This document shows positions 33,178 to 42,824 of a stretch of DNA of 64,000 nucleotides, piece after piece. Positions within the stretch are counted from its first letter, which is position 1; each line of letters opens with the position of its first letter. This DNA is from Karstenula rhodostoma CBS 690.94 (lineage: Eukaryota > Ascomycota > Dothideomycetes > Pleosporales > Didymosphaeriaceae): positions 692,198-756,197 of the forward strand of contig MU001500.1 of the NCBI GenBank assembly GCA_010093485.1, in the 5' to 3' direction. The notes below the pieces were generated by a model. It was not told the origin of the DNA and did no database searches. It was given only the letters and a program-made list of their open reading frames with translations. The position numbers and the translations under genes are program-made.

Positions 33178-33454
33178 CTTTCCAATGCTTGGTTATCTTG
33201 CCGTGTAGGAGCGATGTTGAGCTCCGCTCGGCAGTTGGGGATACAGCGGTCGGGCGAACAAGGGGTGGAGCGGAGCGCCTCTCCCGCTCTCCCGATCACT
33301 TGGCACGTGTCGTCAATGAAGCACAAACACCTCGCGGCCTGCCGCGTTTCTTTCACCTGCAATTACCCACACGTCACGAGCAGCTCGCCGAGAACTCTAA
33401 CATAAGACGATGATACCGCGGTAGCCCAGACTACCCCAGCCCACATCAACCACG
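33178..33454. promoter_or_regulatory. Bidirectional promoter thioesterase/TFB2
   Basis: 277 bp between divergent start codons; no TATA recognised. Confidence 0.55.
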
Positions 33455-34979
33455 ATGTCGGCTTCGTCGTTCCAGGCGCTCGATTATCTCGAGCAGTTGC
33501 CTGTGCAAACTCACAGGAAACTTTATGAGCAGCCATCGACCGTGCTGGCTATTTTCCGATGCATGCTGCCGCATCTGGGTACGTCTGGCTACACTACATG
33601 TCCCTTTCTGGGCGTACAAATGCTCACGCGCGCACAGCGAAATCCATCGTCATGGCTCTGCTCTACATGCCCACGCCGTTTCCCGCCACCGACCTGGACG
33701 CATGGTTCCGCGCCGAGTCCACGCAAACGAAAAGAGGCGCCATGTTTATCCTCGAGAAACTGCACATCATTGTCCAGAAGCAAGACGACGCGCGACAGCT
33801 CTCGTACGAGCTGTACCCCAGCTTCGCGTCTTCGCTGCGGCAGGCGCTGGAAGGTAGCGGATCGCATCGCTCGTTTGGCGTGCCGTCGCACAAGACCGAG
33901 GAGAGGCGTGTCAGTGTAGACTTCCTGGACAGCTACTCGCAGCGGCAATGGGAGAATATCTTGTTCTACCTGGTTGGAGGCACGGTGGGATTCAGAAACG
34001 CAGGAGGACAGGATATAGGCTCGGGGACAAAGAGTCTGCTGCAAATGGCAGGCTTCTTCAACCATGGTCGTATCACACAGGAAGGTTTCACATTTGTGCT
34101 TAGGGACACGAATGCGCAGGTTTGGAGCTTGCTCGTTGCCTACTTGAGGAATGCGCCGCAGGTTCGTCCCCCCTCCCAAAGCACTCCCGGCACTCTTTTC
34201 GTGGATAACAGTAAATTGCTGACACGGTCCAATTCCCACAGCAACGCATGTCCGAAACCGACATCCTCAACTTCCTCTTCATGCTCGGCTCCCTCGAGCT
34301 GGGGCAAGACTACTCCACGGCGACCCTCTCCGCCACACAGCTCCAAATGCTCGAAGACCTTGCTGAATTCGGCATCATCTACCGCTCGCACAAATCCGCC
34401 TCGACATTCTACCCCACCCGCCTCGCTGTGACGCTGACCTCGGACGCGGGCGCCCTCTCGCAAGGCGCCGGTTCTGCCACCGGCGGCGGCTCCACGGCCA
34501 AGGGCTTCATCATCGTCGAGACCAATTACCGCATATACGCCTACACCAACAGCCTCCTGCAGATCGCCATCCTCTCCCTCTTCACGCACCTGCGCACGCG
34601 CTTCCCCAACCTCGTGTCCGGCAAGATCACGCGGCGCTCCATCGGACGTGCCATCGCCTACGGCATCACCTCCGCGCAGGTCATCGAGTACCTTGACACG
34701 CACGCGCATCCGCAGATGCAGAAGACGAAGCCGTTCCTGCCGCCGACCGTCATGGATCAGATCCGCCTGTGGGAGTACGAGCGGGAGAGGATGGAGACGA
34801 GCCAGGGGTTTTTGATGAGGGATTTCACGAGTGAGATTAGTTACAAGGAGTATGTGCAGTATGCGAAGGATAACGGGGTGTTTGTCTGGCAGAATGACAA
34901 GCAGCGGATGTTTTTCATTGATAGCATTGAGGTGGTAGGGGCGAAGATCAAGAGGGATAGGCAGAAGACGAGGGCGTGA
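33455..34979 (+). CDS. TFB2: TFIIH core subunit Tfb2 (p52)
   Basis: Exons 33455-33578, 33638-34161 and 34242-34979 (introns 59 and 80 bp), 461 aa, close to human p52 (462 aa). Tfb2 anchors and stimulates the XPB/Ssl2 translocase in TFIIH for transcription initiation and nucleotide excision repair. Supporting segments: ALDYLEQLPVQTHRKLYEQP at the start, CMLPHL|AKSIVMALLYM across junction 1, FDxYSxxxWENILFYLVG, LLQMAGF, ILNFLFMLGSLELGQDYS after junction 2, FIIVETNYRIYAYTNS, and the C-terminal dimerisation region ending FFIDSIEVVGAKIKRDRQ. Divergent from the thioesterase gene. Confidence 0.94.
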
Positions 34980-35089
34980 GGGGATGGGCTGAGCCGTCTG
35001 CGCCAAAAGATGGAGTTGCATTTCTAGCGGATTGATACCTTCCATTGGGCTTTCCGATCGACTCTGGGTAAACTCTGGCGATAGTCGCG

Positions 35090-35641
35090 TCAGGAAGCTT
35101 CATGGTCAGTACTACCAATATACCACAAACTTGCCAAGGAAACAAGACACAAGCAACAGACAAGCGGCTTCAAGCGATCCTGCCCGCAGGATTGGGCATC
35201 TCGTTGGCTGGGCTGCACTGCGGGAGCTGGATTTGCAACGCCGTTATCTGGCTGGATAGCTGCCTTCCGGGGACCGTCTGGCTCCGCCATGGGCGCTCGA
35301 AGGGTTTCAAAGCGTTGAGCATCTTCTTGAGGTGGCCCGTCGTAACAGAGGTCACGCGGTAGCGTATGCGCCACAGTCAGCCGGTCCTCGGGACCAGGAG
35401 TTGAATCCGGCTGAGGCTGTTTCGGCACGTCCGGCGTACCCCCGCGCTCTGGAGAGATTGGGCGCCGAGGGCGGTGATGTTTGAACGTGGGGCTTGTTGA
35501 ACGTTTGCCGTTGAGCAACGTGGAGGCCCGTCTGTGGAGCGCACGGCATTTGTGTTGGCGGCGGTGGTGCGTTCGCGGCGCGCTGGCTGGGTTGGGCGTA
35601 CCGACTCGAGGTGCGACTGCGATGTGAAGATCGATCTGCAT
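35090..35641 (-). CDS. Weak hypothetical protein candidate
   Basis: A 183-codon ATG-started ORF. In its favour: read on the minus strand, the ATG follows a long CT-rich tract (35660-35711) of the kind found before fungal start codons. Against it: the product is Arg/Pro/His-rich low complexity with no domain, overlaps another ORF of similar length, and ends in a single hydrophobic stretch (LVCCLCLVSLASLWYIG). Introns may be missing from this model. No function suggested. Confidence 0.25.
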   Translation of the reverse strand: MQIDLHIAVAPRVGTPNPASAPRTHHRRQHKCRALHRRASTLLNGKRSTSPTFKHHRPRRPISPERGGTPDVPKQPQPDSTPGPEDRLTVAHTLPRDLCYDGPPQEDAQRFETLRAPMAEPDGPRKAAIQPDNGVANPAPAVQPSQRDAQSCGQDRLKPLVCCLCLVSLASLWYIGSTDHEAS

Positions 35642-36809
35642 GAGGGACAGTAACGTATATAGTGGTTGAAAGAAGATGACGAGATGAGGGAAGAAGGGAG
35701 GGAGGGAGGGAAAATAACCTAGTATTCAAATATACCAGAAGTACAGTCTCTGCGTAAGAACCAGCGCTCTATCCACGGTGCATTCCGTGGAAAAGTGGGT
35801 TCTAGTCTCTTTCAAAGCGGACATAAGTAATTTGTATTCTACGTCTATGGCAGAGGTATGTGAAATGTTTCTAGGCCGCAGATCGTGTAGGCAGCGCAGG
35901 CGAGGATTCGTCGACTAGAGGTACCCATAGTTATCCAAGTTCGTCGTTTCCCAGTACCACGGTTCTCACGACAAGATGTGCGCGAGCGTACCATGGGTAG
36001 CAGCGTTGCGAGCTACCATACACAGTGTACACGAATTCCCACTACGGGAGACCCTCTAGCAATTAGCAATGCTTCTCTGAACATTCGTTGCTCTCTTTGC
36101 TCTCCAGTGCCAATGCTTTGTGGGCACGACCGTGCTACATATGCTTGTAATGACAGAAAAACTTCGATGGGATGTTAGTGACGAGCAGACGGTCAAGAAC
36201 AAGCAAGTTAAGTCGACAGGCTCTACTGAGCTGTGTTGGGAAGCGATCGCCGTGGGCTGCTTCCCTGTGAGTCATGGTCACACTTGCCTTTTAGCAAGCT
36301 GACTCTACAGTGTGAATTGAGCAAGCAGGCAAAAGATCGCAGAGAGTGAAATCCGAGCATCTGCTATAAGCGTAATCGCAAGTATTGTATGTGTGCATCT
36401 GGTGAGCACGATATTGCATTTCATTTCTACGATGCCCAACGGGCGCAGGGAAAGCTCGGAAGCTTCCAGTACCGGTTGGTGTAGAGGTCTCCGGGTTTAC
36501 CGTGAACCCGCTTTGACGAAATGACTAGCTGTGCACATTGGATAGTAAGTCCACTGGCACTGAAGCGCATTTGTCATCTAGGACTCCTGAATCATAAGTT
36601 GTCCGCCCGTATGTTAGTCCCCTTTGCGTTTTCCAAGCCCTAACAACCCCCCATTTGAACACCCATAACCCAAAAATATGCCAAAGTGAGGTTGTTCATC
36701 TGGGAGCAAAGCTCACAGAAGATCAGAGAGAATAGGAAAGTCCGATCGGGCCATGGAAGAATCATGCCTTACGCCGTAATGAAGCGCCGAGGTCTATGCC
36801 AGGATCAGG

Positions 36810-36880
36810 TACAACTCCAGGACGAAAGTCTGCGTGCATTGTGTTACCCCAAGCTAGGCAATACGTAGACCGACTGTACA
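36810..36880 (+). repeat. MITE-like element, right end lost
   Basis: Begins TACAACTCCAGGACGAAAGT and keeps the centre GTGTTACCCC...CTAGGCAATACGTAG and CGACTGTAC in the same orientation as the intronic copy at 31488. The right terminal ACTTTTGTCC is gone or unrecognisable; what follows is a different small palindrome (TAGCAGCAATGCTGC). Confidence 0.7.
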
Positions 36881-36998
36881 CTAGCAGCAATGCTGCGTAG
36901 ATGTACCATGGTCGGATATCCCTGGAGGTGGTATGTACAAGACCAGCGAGGTGGTCGAGCAGAGCCAAAACATCCAAAGCTAGCTCCACAACGCTGTG

Positions 36999-38209
36999 CT
37001 AAACAAGATCCCACTCGTCGTCAGAAGACAGCCCGCCAGTCTCTCGTTTGATCTTTTGCTCGGATTCGGGCTCTGACTTGATGACGACCGACGGAGCAGG
37101 GCCAGCGAAAGGGTTCGACGGAACAAGGTCTGTGAAAGGTTTTGCATACGAATTGTTGGCTGTCGGGGAGAGGGTCAAGGCCGGCTCGGACTTTTCCTCA
37201 ATCTTTGGACTGTGAACGAGCGAAAATCCGAATTCATCGCTCGAGCTCTCGGATTCGCCTTCGCTTTCTGAGCAAGTCGCTCCTCGACCAAGTGCCTTGG
37301 GCCGGTGAACAAGCGTGAAGCCTCCGTGCGACGGCTTTCGCTTCTTTCCGGGACTGCTGCCCTCGGTGACGTTGCCTTCCAGCGCAGGTCCATCACCATC
37401 CTGGAATATCTCGTATTGGAAATCGCCGATAGCGCGCTTCAGCAGGGCAGACTGCGAGTGCGGCGTTGGGCGACATACGGGTAGTTGCACGATCGCGTTC
37501 GCTCCGTCATCCTCGAAATTCCGACGCATGCTGGTTCTGCAGAGGTCCTGGTGGAAGGTGGGGTTCTCGAAGGCGGTTTGGCGGAAATCCTCTCGATCAC
37601 CAAGCACTTGGTATGTGAAGACAGAGACACAGTAATTGAGGATTGTGTCTAGAAGAGACTGATGTTCTTCCGAACCCTGGCCAACAAAATGCTCGTAGAT
37701 GAACCTGATGGTTTCGCATAGATCTGGCGGGGGAGTTGCGTTGCTACAGGCGAATTCGGTCTCTCGTGTGAAGTTGACATAAGCTTGAACTTGGAACTCG
37801 GGGACGTCGAAATCCTCGGCGAGCTTGAGGGCTTCGGCATGGGGAAGAAGAGAGCCCAAGCACTCCTCCGGGTCGAGCAGGTAGGTACCAGTGCACAGAA
37901 ACCTGAGTAGCGAAATGACGGCGGAGCGCGAGGTAGCCTTGTCCAACGGTCAGCCGGGACAAGCACTGGCGCATTGACTTAAACATCAATACATACTTCA
38001 ATGCTAGCTTGTTCATCATCACTGAATTCTCGAAACTCGAAGGCGTGAAACAAGAGCGGACATTTGTCGAGAAGTGCGAACCTGCTGATGTTGCGGATCT
38101 GGGACACGGAGCCATCAGGCAACAGCACCATGAGAGTCGAGGTCGCTGAAGCGTCGGCAGCAGCAGCTTGCTCCAAGAAGCTGGCGTCGTCCATGGCGCG
38201 ACTGGTCAT
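36999..38209 (-). CDS. BTB/POZ-like domain protein
   Basis: Exons 38209-37997 and 37937-36999 (intron 59 bp), 383 aa. An acceptor nearer the donor would leave an in-frame TGA, so the ACAAG|GCTACC site is used. Residues about 25-170 resemble fungal BTB proteins: LMVLLPDGSVSQIRNISRFAL, ATSRSAVISLLRFLCTGTYL, and the following helices LLPHAEALKLAEDFDVPEFQ and DLCETIRFIYEHF. The second half is disordered and acidic, with paired repeats GGFTLVHRPK and FGFSLVHSPK. Two sumoylation-type sites (IKSE in VVIKSEPE, IKRE) lie near the C-terminus, which ends SSDDEWDLV. Such proteins often mediate protein-protein contacts or serve as Cul3 adaptors; partner unknown. Confidence 0.82.
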
Positions 38210-39004
38210 GGCCGGGAGAGCAGTTCAAACCCGGTGATATACTGCAACAACGAGGGGTCAGACTCAGCCGGGGGTGTCCGAGGCGGCCTCACGGTGACTT
38301 CGGTTGCTAGGCTCCAACTCGGACAGCGGTGCCTAGGTGGGCGTGGGCGTGGGCATGGGCGGGAAAGCCAACAGCTACCGGTGAAGCAGATGTGTTCAGG
38401 TCAACGGATTCACAGGCGCAATTGCAGCTGAGGTGAGTGAGTGGGCAGCATTGCACGGCGAATGGTCTGTTTGCGGGGAAGGCTGAGAGCGTTTGGTGGC
38501 ACCGAGATACAGACACAGATTGGCTGAGCCGGTCAAGCGCGTGCTCTCCCTCCCTGGCCGTCTTCTGCGGCCTGGGGCAGTGATTGGGGCAGTTCGTGGT
38601 GGGATGACGGACGCCGAACTTTTGAGCTGCCGCCATGACTGACTGCGGTGGTCGTGGAGAGACGACGGGGCGCCTCGTTGCCCAAGTAGCCAAAGGTGCA
38701 TGTGCAGTAGGCCAGCCACACCAGCCACCAGCCACCAGCCACCAGCCACACCAGCCACAATGAGTGGCGCTATCGATAAGGACGGCGTGGGATGCTCCTG
38801 CCTCCGATCCGCGTTCCGTCAACTTCCTCAACAACATTGCACGCGTGTTTGCCCCTCCCTGATGCCCTCGCTGACTTGGCCCTTTGGAACTCTCTGAGGT
38901 TGCCTGCGCGGTGGTGTTCTCTGCATCCTCGCCCCGCCGTCGCATTCGTCCTCTCACTGAGTCCGGCCTCCTGCCTTCTGTTTTCGCGCGCCACGGTGCC
39001 TGCC
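38210..39004. other. Divergent intergenic, BTB gene / small membrane protein
   Basis: Contains a CCAGCCAC-type tandem repeat (38711-38759). A 248-codon minus-strand ORF overlaps most of it but is probably chance in GC-rich DNA. Confidence 0.45.
38711..38759 (+). repeat. CCAGCCAC-type short tandem repeat
   Basis: About six head-to-tail units of 7-9 bp (CCAGCCACA, CCAGCCAC, CAGCCAC, CAGCCAC, CAGCCACA, CCAGCCACA) about 250 bp upstream of the gene at 39005. Confidence 0.8.
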
Positions 39005-39443
39005 ATGGGCCTGCTCTCCCTACTACCTGATGAGTATGCGTTGGTGGAGACATGGCTCAAGCGATTGTTTGTGAGGCGCCAATTCCTTCGACCCTAGCGA
39101 ACCTTGTTCTAATTGCTTTACACGGCAGTTCCTCTTGGGTGTCGTCATGATCGGGCCATGGGCCTTCCTCGTTGTCTACGACCTCGTCTTGTACATTGTC
39201 CGCTCCGTCACGTATGAAGTTCCGTTCGTGGGCGGTCGCGCGCGCGGGAAAGCTCGTCCGCGCGCTCCCAGCCTTACCGAGAGGCCCAGCGGTCACCGAC
39301 GAAACTTCAGTCTCGCTCGACGTCGCGAGCCTGAGAGTCCTACCAGTAGTGCTTTCCAATCGAATCCTACCGAGACACGATGGCGCAACATACATGAGGA
39401 GACACACAATGATACAATCAAAACTTCGTCAAGTGCAGACTGA
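39005..39443 (+). CDS. Small single-pass membrane protein, unknown
   Basis: Exons 39005-39070 and 39129-39443 (intron 58 bp), 126 aa. ATG 39005 lies in a good context (TGCCATGGG). The first 22 residues (MGLLSLLPDEYALVETWLKR) join to one strong hydrophobic segment FLLGVVMIGPWAFLVVYDLV, followed by a basic patch (GGRARGKARPR) and a polar tail. By the positive-inside rule the C-terminus would be cytosolic. I do not recognise a family. The splice, phase and membrane segment support a real gene, but codon conservation cannot be tested here. Confidence 0.6.
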
Positions 39444-40317
39444 TCGAGTTTGTGACTCGCCGCTGGATGTTACATTGCTGGGTATTTCGCGCGCTTTGCT
39501 TGCGCGAGACCAACAACAGACACGCCTGCAGAGGGTTGTTGGTACTGTCCAATCGGCACTGTTTGTCTGTGCTGGCAGACGCCTGGGGCTGTTTGCTGCC
39601 GGACACGATGCGCAGTACCGGACGCACCATATGTATTGGCAGGAATCATCCCTTTCCATCTCCGTAGTGAGCGTTCCAGTCATGTCACTGGTTGCAGAAT
39701 GCTCGCGCAAGCATTTTTAAAACAGCTACCAGCCCCTGTGCAATGAACATCACCATCGGATTCACGTGTACTCATAATCTACATTTCACGACTGCAATTC
39801 CTTGCTATCGACTGGTGAATCTATCCACATGACCCAAGAACAACCGCCAGCCTCATACAAAAGTCGAGTGCTCTTAAGCATTCGCACTCTTCTGGACATC
39901 TTCAACTAAGATGTGTGGATGCCACTGCCCTGTAAATTACGAACGCAACATCTGATAGAGGACACACTGGAAGCGTCTTTTCTCGGTTGTTTGCTTCACC
40001 GTCGTACACTTCTTATCCTGTGCTACGGCTCATGAAGACCTCACCGTTCATCTGACTCTGCCAGCCACTCAATCGACTCAACTGGTAACGCCGAATCAGC
40101 ACGGACATGGACACTGGACCAAGGTCACCAGTCGATGCCATGACATATGTGTGAATGGATGCCAGCGTATCCTCGAGATCCTGCACTGCGTTCCCTTTTT
40201 GTCATAAAATTTGCCTACGACCAAGAAGTCTCTGCAGCCCTACACCATACATTGTCCCCACCTCGCTTCTCCTGAGGCAATCGGTCTTTATTTATTACTC
40301 CCCATCTTCATACGCAG
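39444..40317. other. Intergenic, no gene seen
   Basis: About 0.87 kb. A 182-codon ORF (39172-39720) overlaps the previous gene in another frame and is regarded as its shadow. Nothing else. Confidence 0.45.
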
Positions 40318-41100
40318 ATGTCATTTAACTTCCTCGAACCATCCAGGCTTCCGTTCCGTCCTCGCCCTCCACAGATGTCCAATCTGCCTCGACCCCCGAT
40401 GCCCATCCCAATGGGTGAGCAACTGCACCGTGCGATGCCAGGGTCACCGTTTGTCGACATGGACCCGCGAGATCCGCGCGTCATGAGTGCGCCGTTCGAT
40501 TCGAGGCTGGGGATGGAGGCACCAGACTATTTCTCTGCACTGGGCTCGCCCATGGGCATAGGGGCGTTTGGACCTTGCAACCAGAGAAACTCATATCCCC
40601 CAGGCTTTGAGCCAGAAACTATGATGAGCGGCCCTGGGCAATATATCGATGAGCTGGTACGCAGGTGAGCTGGGTGTTTGGCGAAGCTATCGACGGAACT
40701 GATTCTGTTCAGAACCAATCTCATGGTGCAGTTCGTCAATAGCCAGATCCGGCCTGGAGCGCGATACTGTCAGCTGCAGCCCAAAATGTGCCACGATGCA
40801 AAGTTTCCTCCCGAGTTCAGAATCCCCAAGACAGTCGACGAAGTGAGAGCCATGGATCGTACGCATTCCGAACCTAAATGCAAGTTGAAGGCTAATGCAC
40901 GTACAGCATCTTCTGTAGACAGGGTTCTACGAGCGTACAACCTCCCAACCGACCTTCGATCGTTTCGTACAATGACACAAGATACGATCAATCACAGGAC
41001 AGCCCATCAAGCGAAGCTGTGCACGCTGTTTGATTTCCTTGGCGCGACACAGATATCGGAGCGGCAGAGGAACAAGAGAAACAACGGACCGCCCTACTGA
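40318..41100 (+). CDS. Orphan hypothetical protein
   Basis: Exons 40318-40664 and 40713-41100 (intron 48 bp, GTGAGC...TTCAG), 244 aa with matching phase. The N-terminal third is rich in Pro, Met and Arg (LPRPPMPIPMGEQ). The second exon looks ordered and basic: RRTNLMVQFVNSQI across the junction, KFPPEFRIPKTVDEVRAM, SSVDRVLRAYNLPTDLRSF and LCTLFDFLGATQIS. No membrane segment, signal peptide or known domain recognised. Confidence 0.5.
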
Positions 41101-41574
41101 CACAGGCTTAAAAGAAGAACCTATTCGCATGGGATGACTATAAAATCGTTGCATATATGTCAGAGCATCTGGAGTAGTATGAGGGAAGCTAAAACGCCAA
41201 CAAAATTCTTCCCATGTTGACCGTAACTGTAAAGCTTTTAATTTTCAGTATATTTATCATGAACGCCGCGATACATATCCATATCACTCCACCCAACCTC
41301 TGGACATTGTTGTACCCCAGCTGTCTTTATCTGTACGAGCGTTCCCCATGATTGTCCTCCCCGCAACTAAGCGCCGCTTAACCGAATCAGGATAACAAAT
41401 GCCTTCTAATCTTGCTTTATCACCAAGACCTCCCTCAGTAGATGTACACTATACACGCCCTAGACGCCATCTCGGTGACTCGATCATCATATCATAGGTA
41501 TTTACAAGGACGTTGTACAGCCCATTTAACAACCTGCAGAGACACGAGGGCACCACTCCCTATCTCACGGTATC
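41101..41574. other. Intergenic, no gene seen
   Basis: 474 bp, AT-rich near 41200-41270; 3' flank of one gene and promoter of the next. Confidence 0.45.
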
Positions 41575-42824
41575 ATGATACACCTAGATTTAGTCCAGAG
41601 CCCCTTCTCGTGGGCGCTATTGCTTCTCGGTGTTCTAGTCTTTGCAGCTCAGAGAGTCCTGGGAAAACCTTCAACAAAGGTATCTCGCCAACTCAACGAT
41701 CATTCCATTACCCATAAGACACTGAACTGACATGTTCCGCAGCCTGCACCGCGACCCTTCACTCCTCGCGCAAAACATCACCCAGAGTATTCTGAAGATG
41801 CATATCATGACATCGAACCTCTGCACAGCCTCCACTTGGCCTCAGAACAACCCATCCAGCTGCGAACTTTCAAGCCAAAGTATCACCTCACTATGGGTAT
41901 GCACGCTGTACTTAGCTATCCAACTCTGCTGACCAGCGTCCAGCGCTCGAGAACACCACTATGTCTGAACTAGTAGCGATGGACAATACTTATGAGGCGC
42001 GCATCAAGCTTCGCTCGGACTTGATACGGGAGAATACACACGAGGTGCTCGCGCATCGTCCAGCCGCTGGGCCTGCGGTATCCGAGTTCTATGCCTGGAT
42101 GATGGAATACCTCCCCTCCCGCTTCCCCACCGTATACACCCGCACACCCACCGGTATCCTCAACACAGTCACCAGCCTCACCCTCCCACGCAACACCACA
42201 GACACCGAGCAAGCCCTCACCCTCCTCGGCTCAAACGTAGACACCGACTTCCTCTTCCTCTTGCCCGCCCCCGCCACCGACGCCTCCGACGGCCCTAAGT
42301 ACAGCCTCGAAGGCTTCATAACGTGTTTCCCGTCGGGCTTCTCCACACGCTCAAAGCTCGGCCTCTCCCTCGCAGACATCCACACCCCGGTCCCAGGCTA
42401 CGCGTCCAAGCTCCAGAAACCCATGGACCGCTTCTTCGCCAGTCTGCCCGTCGGCCGCATCGTCAAGCGGCACAACTGGACCATCACGACGAAACCCGAC
42501 CTCTTCGTCACGAGCGGGACGCACATCCATGCTGGCGACCAAGTCACAGAGGGCGCGCAGGACGAGGTGGATCTGGCGCGCACGGTGCTGAGGTGCGAGA
42601 GGCAGACGCTGCATCGGCTGCCCGGGACCAAGGCGTTGGTGTTTGCGTTCAAGACGTATACGTATCCGATTGGGCAGGTGAGGGGGGAGGGGAGTGGGGA
42701 GGCGCTGGCAGAGGCGATAGAGGGGCTGGGGAGGGGGAATGTGCCCGAGATGACCGTGTATAAGAGACAGGTGCTTTGGGCGCCTAGGGTTACTGCGTTT
42801 TTGAGAGGGGAGATCGATGAGTAG
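41575..42824 (+). CDS. DUF3445 (HODM alpha subunit-like) protein with N-terminal membrane anchor
   Basis: Exons 41575-41679, 41743-41896 and 41944-42824 (introns 63 and 47 bp), 379 aa. The short first exon encodes a hydrophobic segment, FSWALLLLGVLVFAAQ, after a short polar start, suggesting an ER signal anchor. The remainder matches the DUF3445 family, related to the haem-containing subunit of oxidative N-demethylase: YHLTMALENTTMSELVAMD across the second junction, EARIKLRSDLI, LRCERQTLHRLPGTKALVF and FAFKTYTYPI. Fungal members are of unknown substrate. Family name is from memory of its signature blocks. There is no other redox gene immediately beside it. Confidence 0.82.

Larger units (their letters stand above)
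34980..36998. other. 2-kb gene-poor region
   Basis: Contains one weak gene candidate (35090-35641, minus), a GGGA/GGGAGG-type purine run at about 35691-35711 and a truncated MITE copy at about 36810. The rest, including 35730-36800, shows no ORF with motifs. Confidence 0.5.

Noticed and set aside
38307..39053. 248-codon minus-strand ORF
   Set aside because: Overlaps the start of the small membrane gene and a tandem repeat; repetitive Trp/Gly product with no motif.
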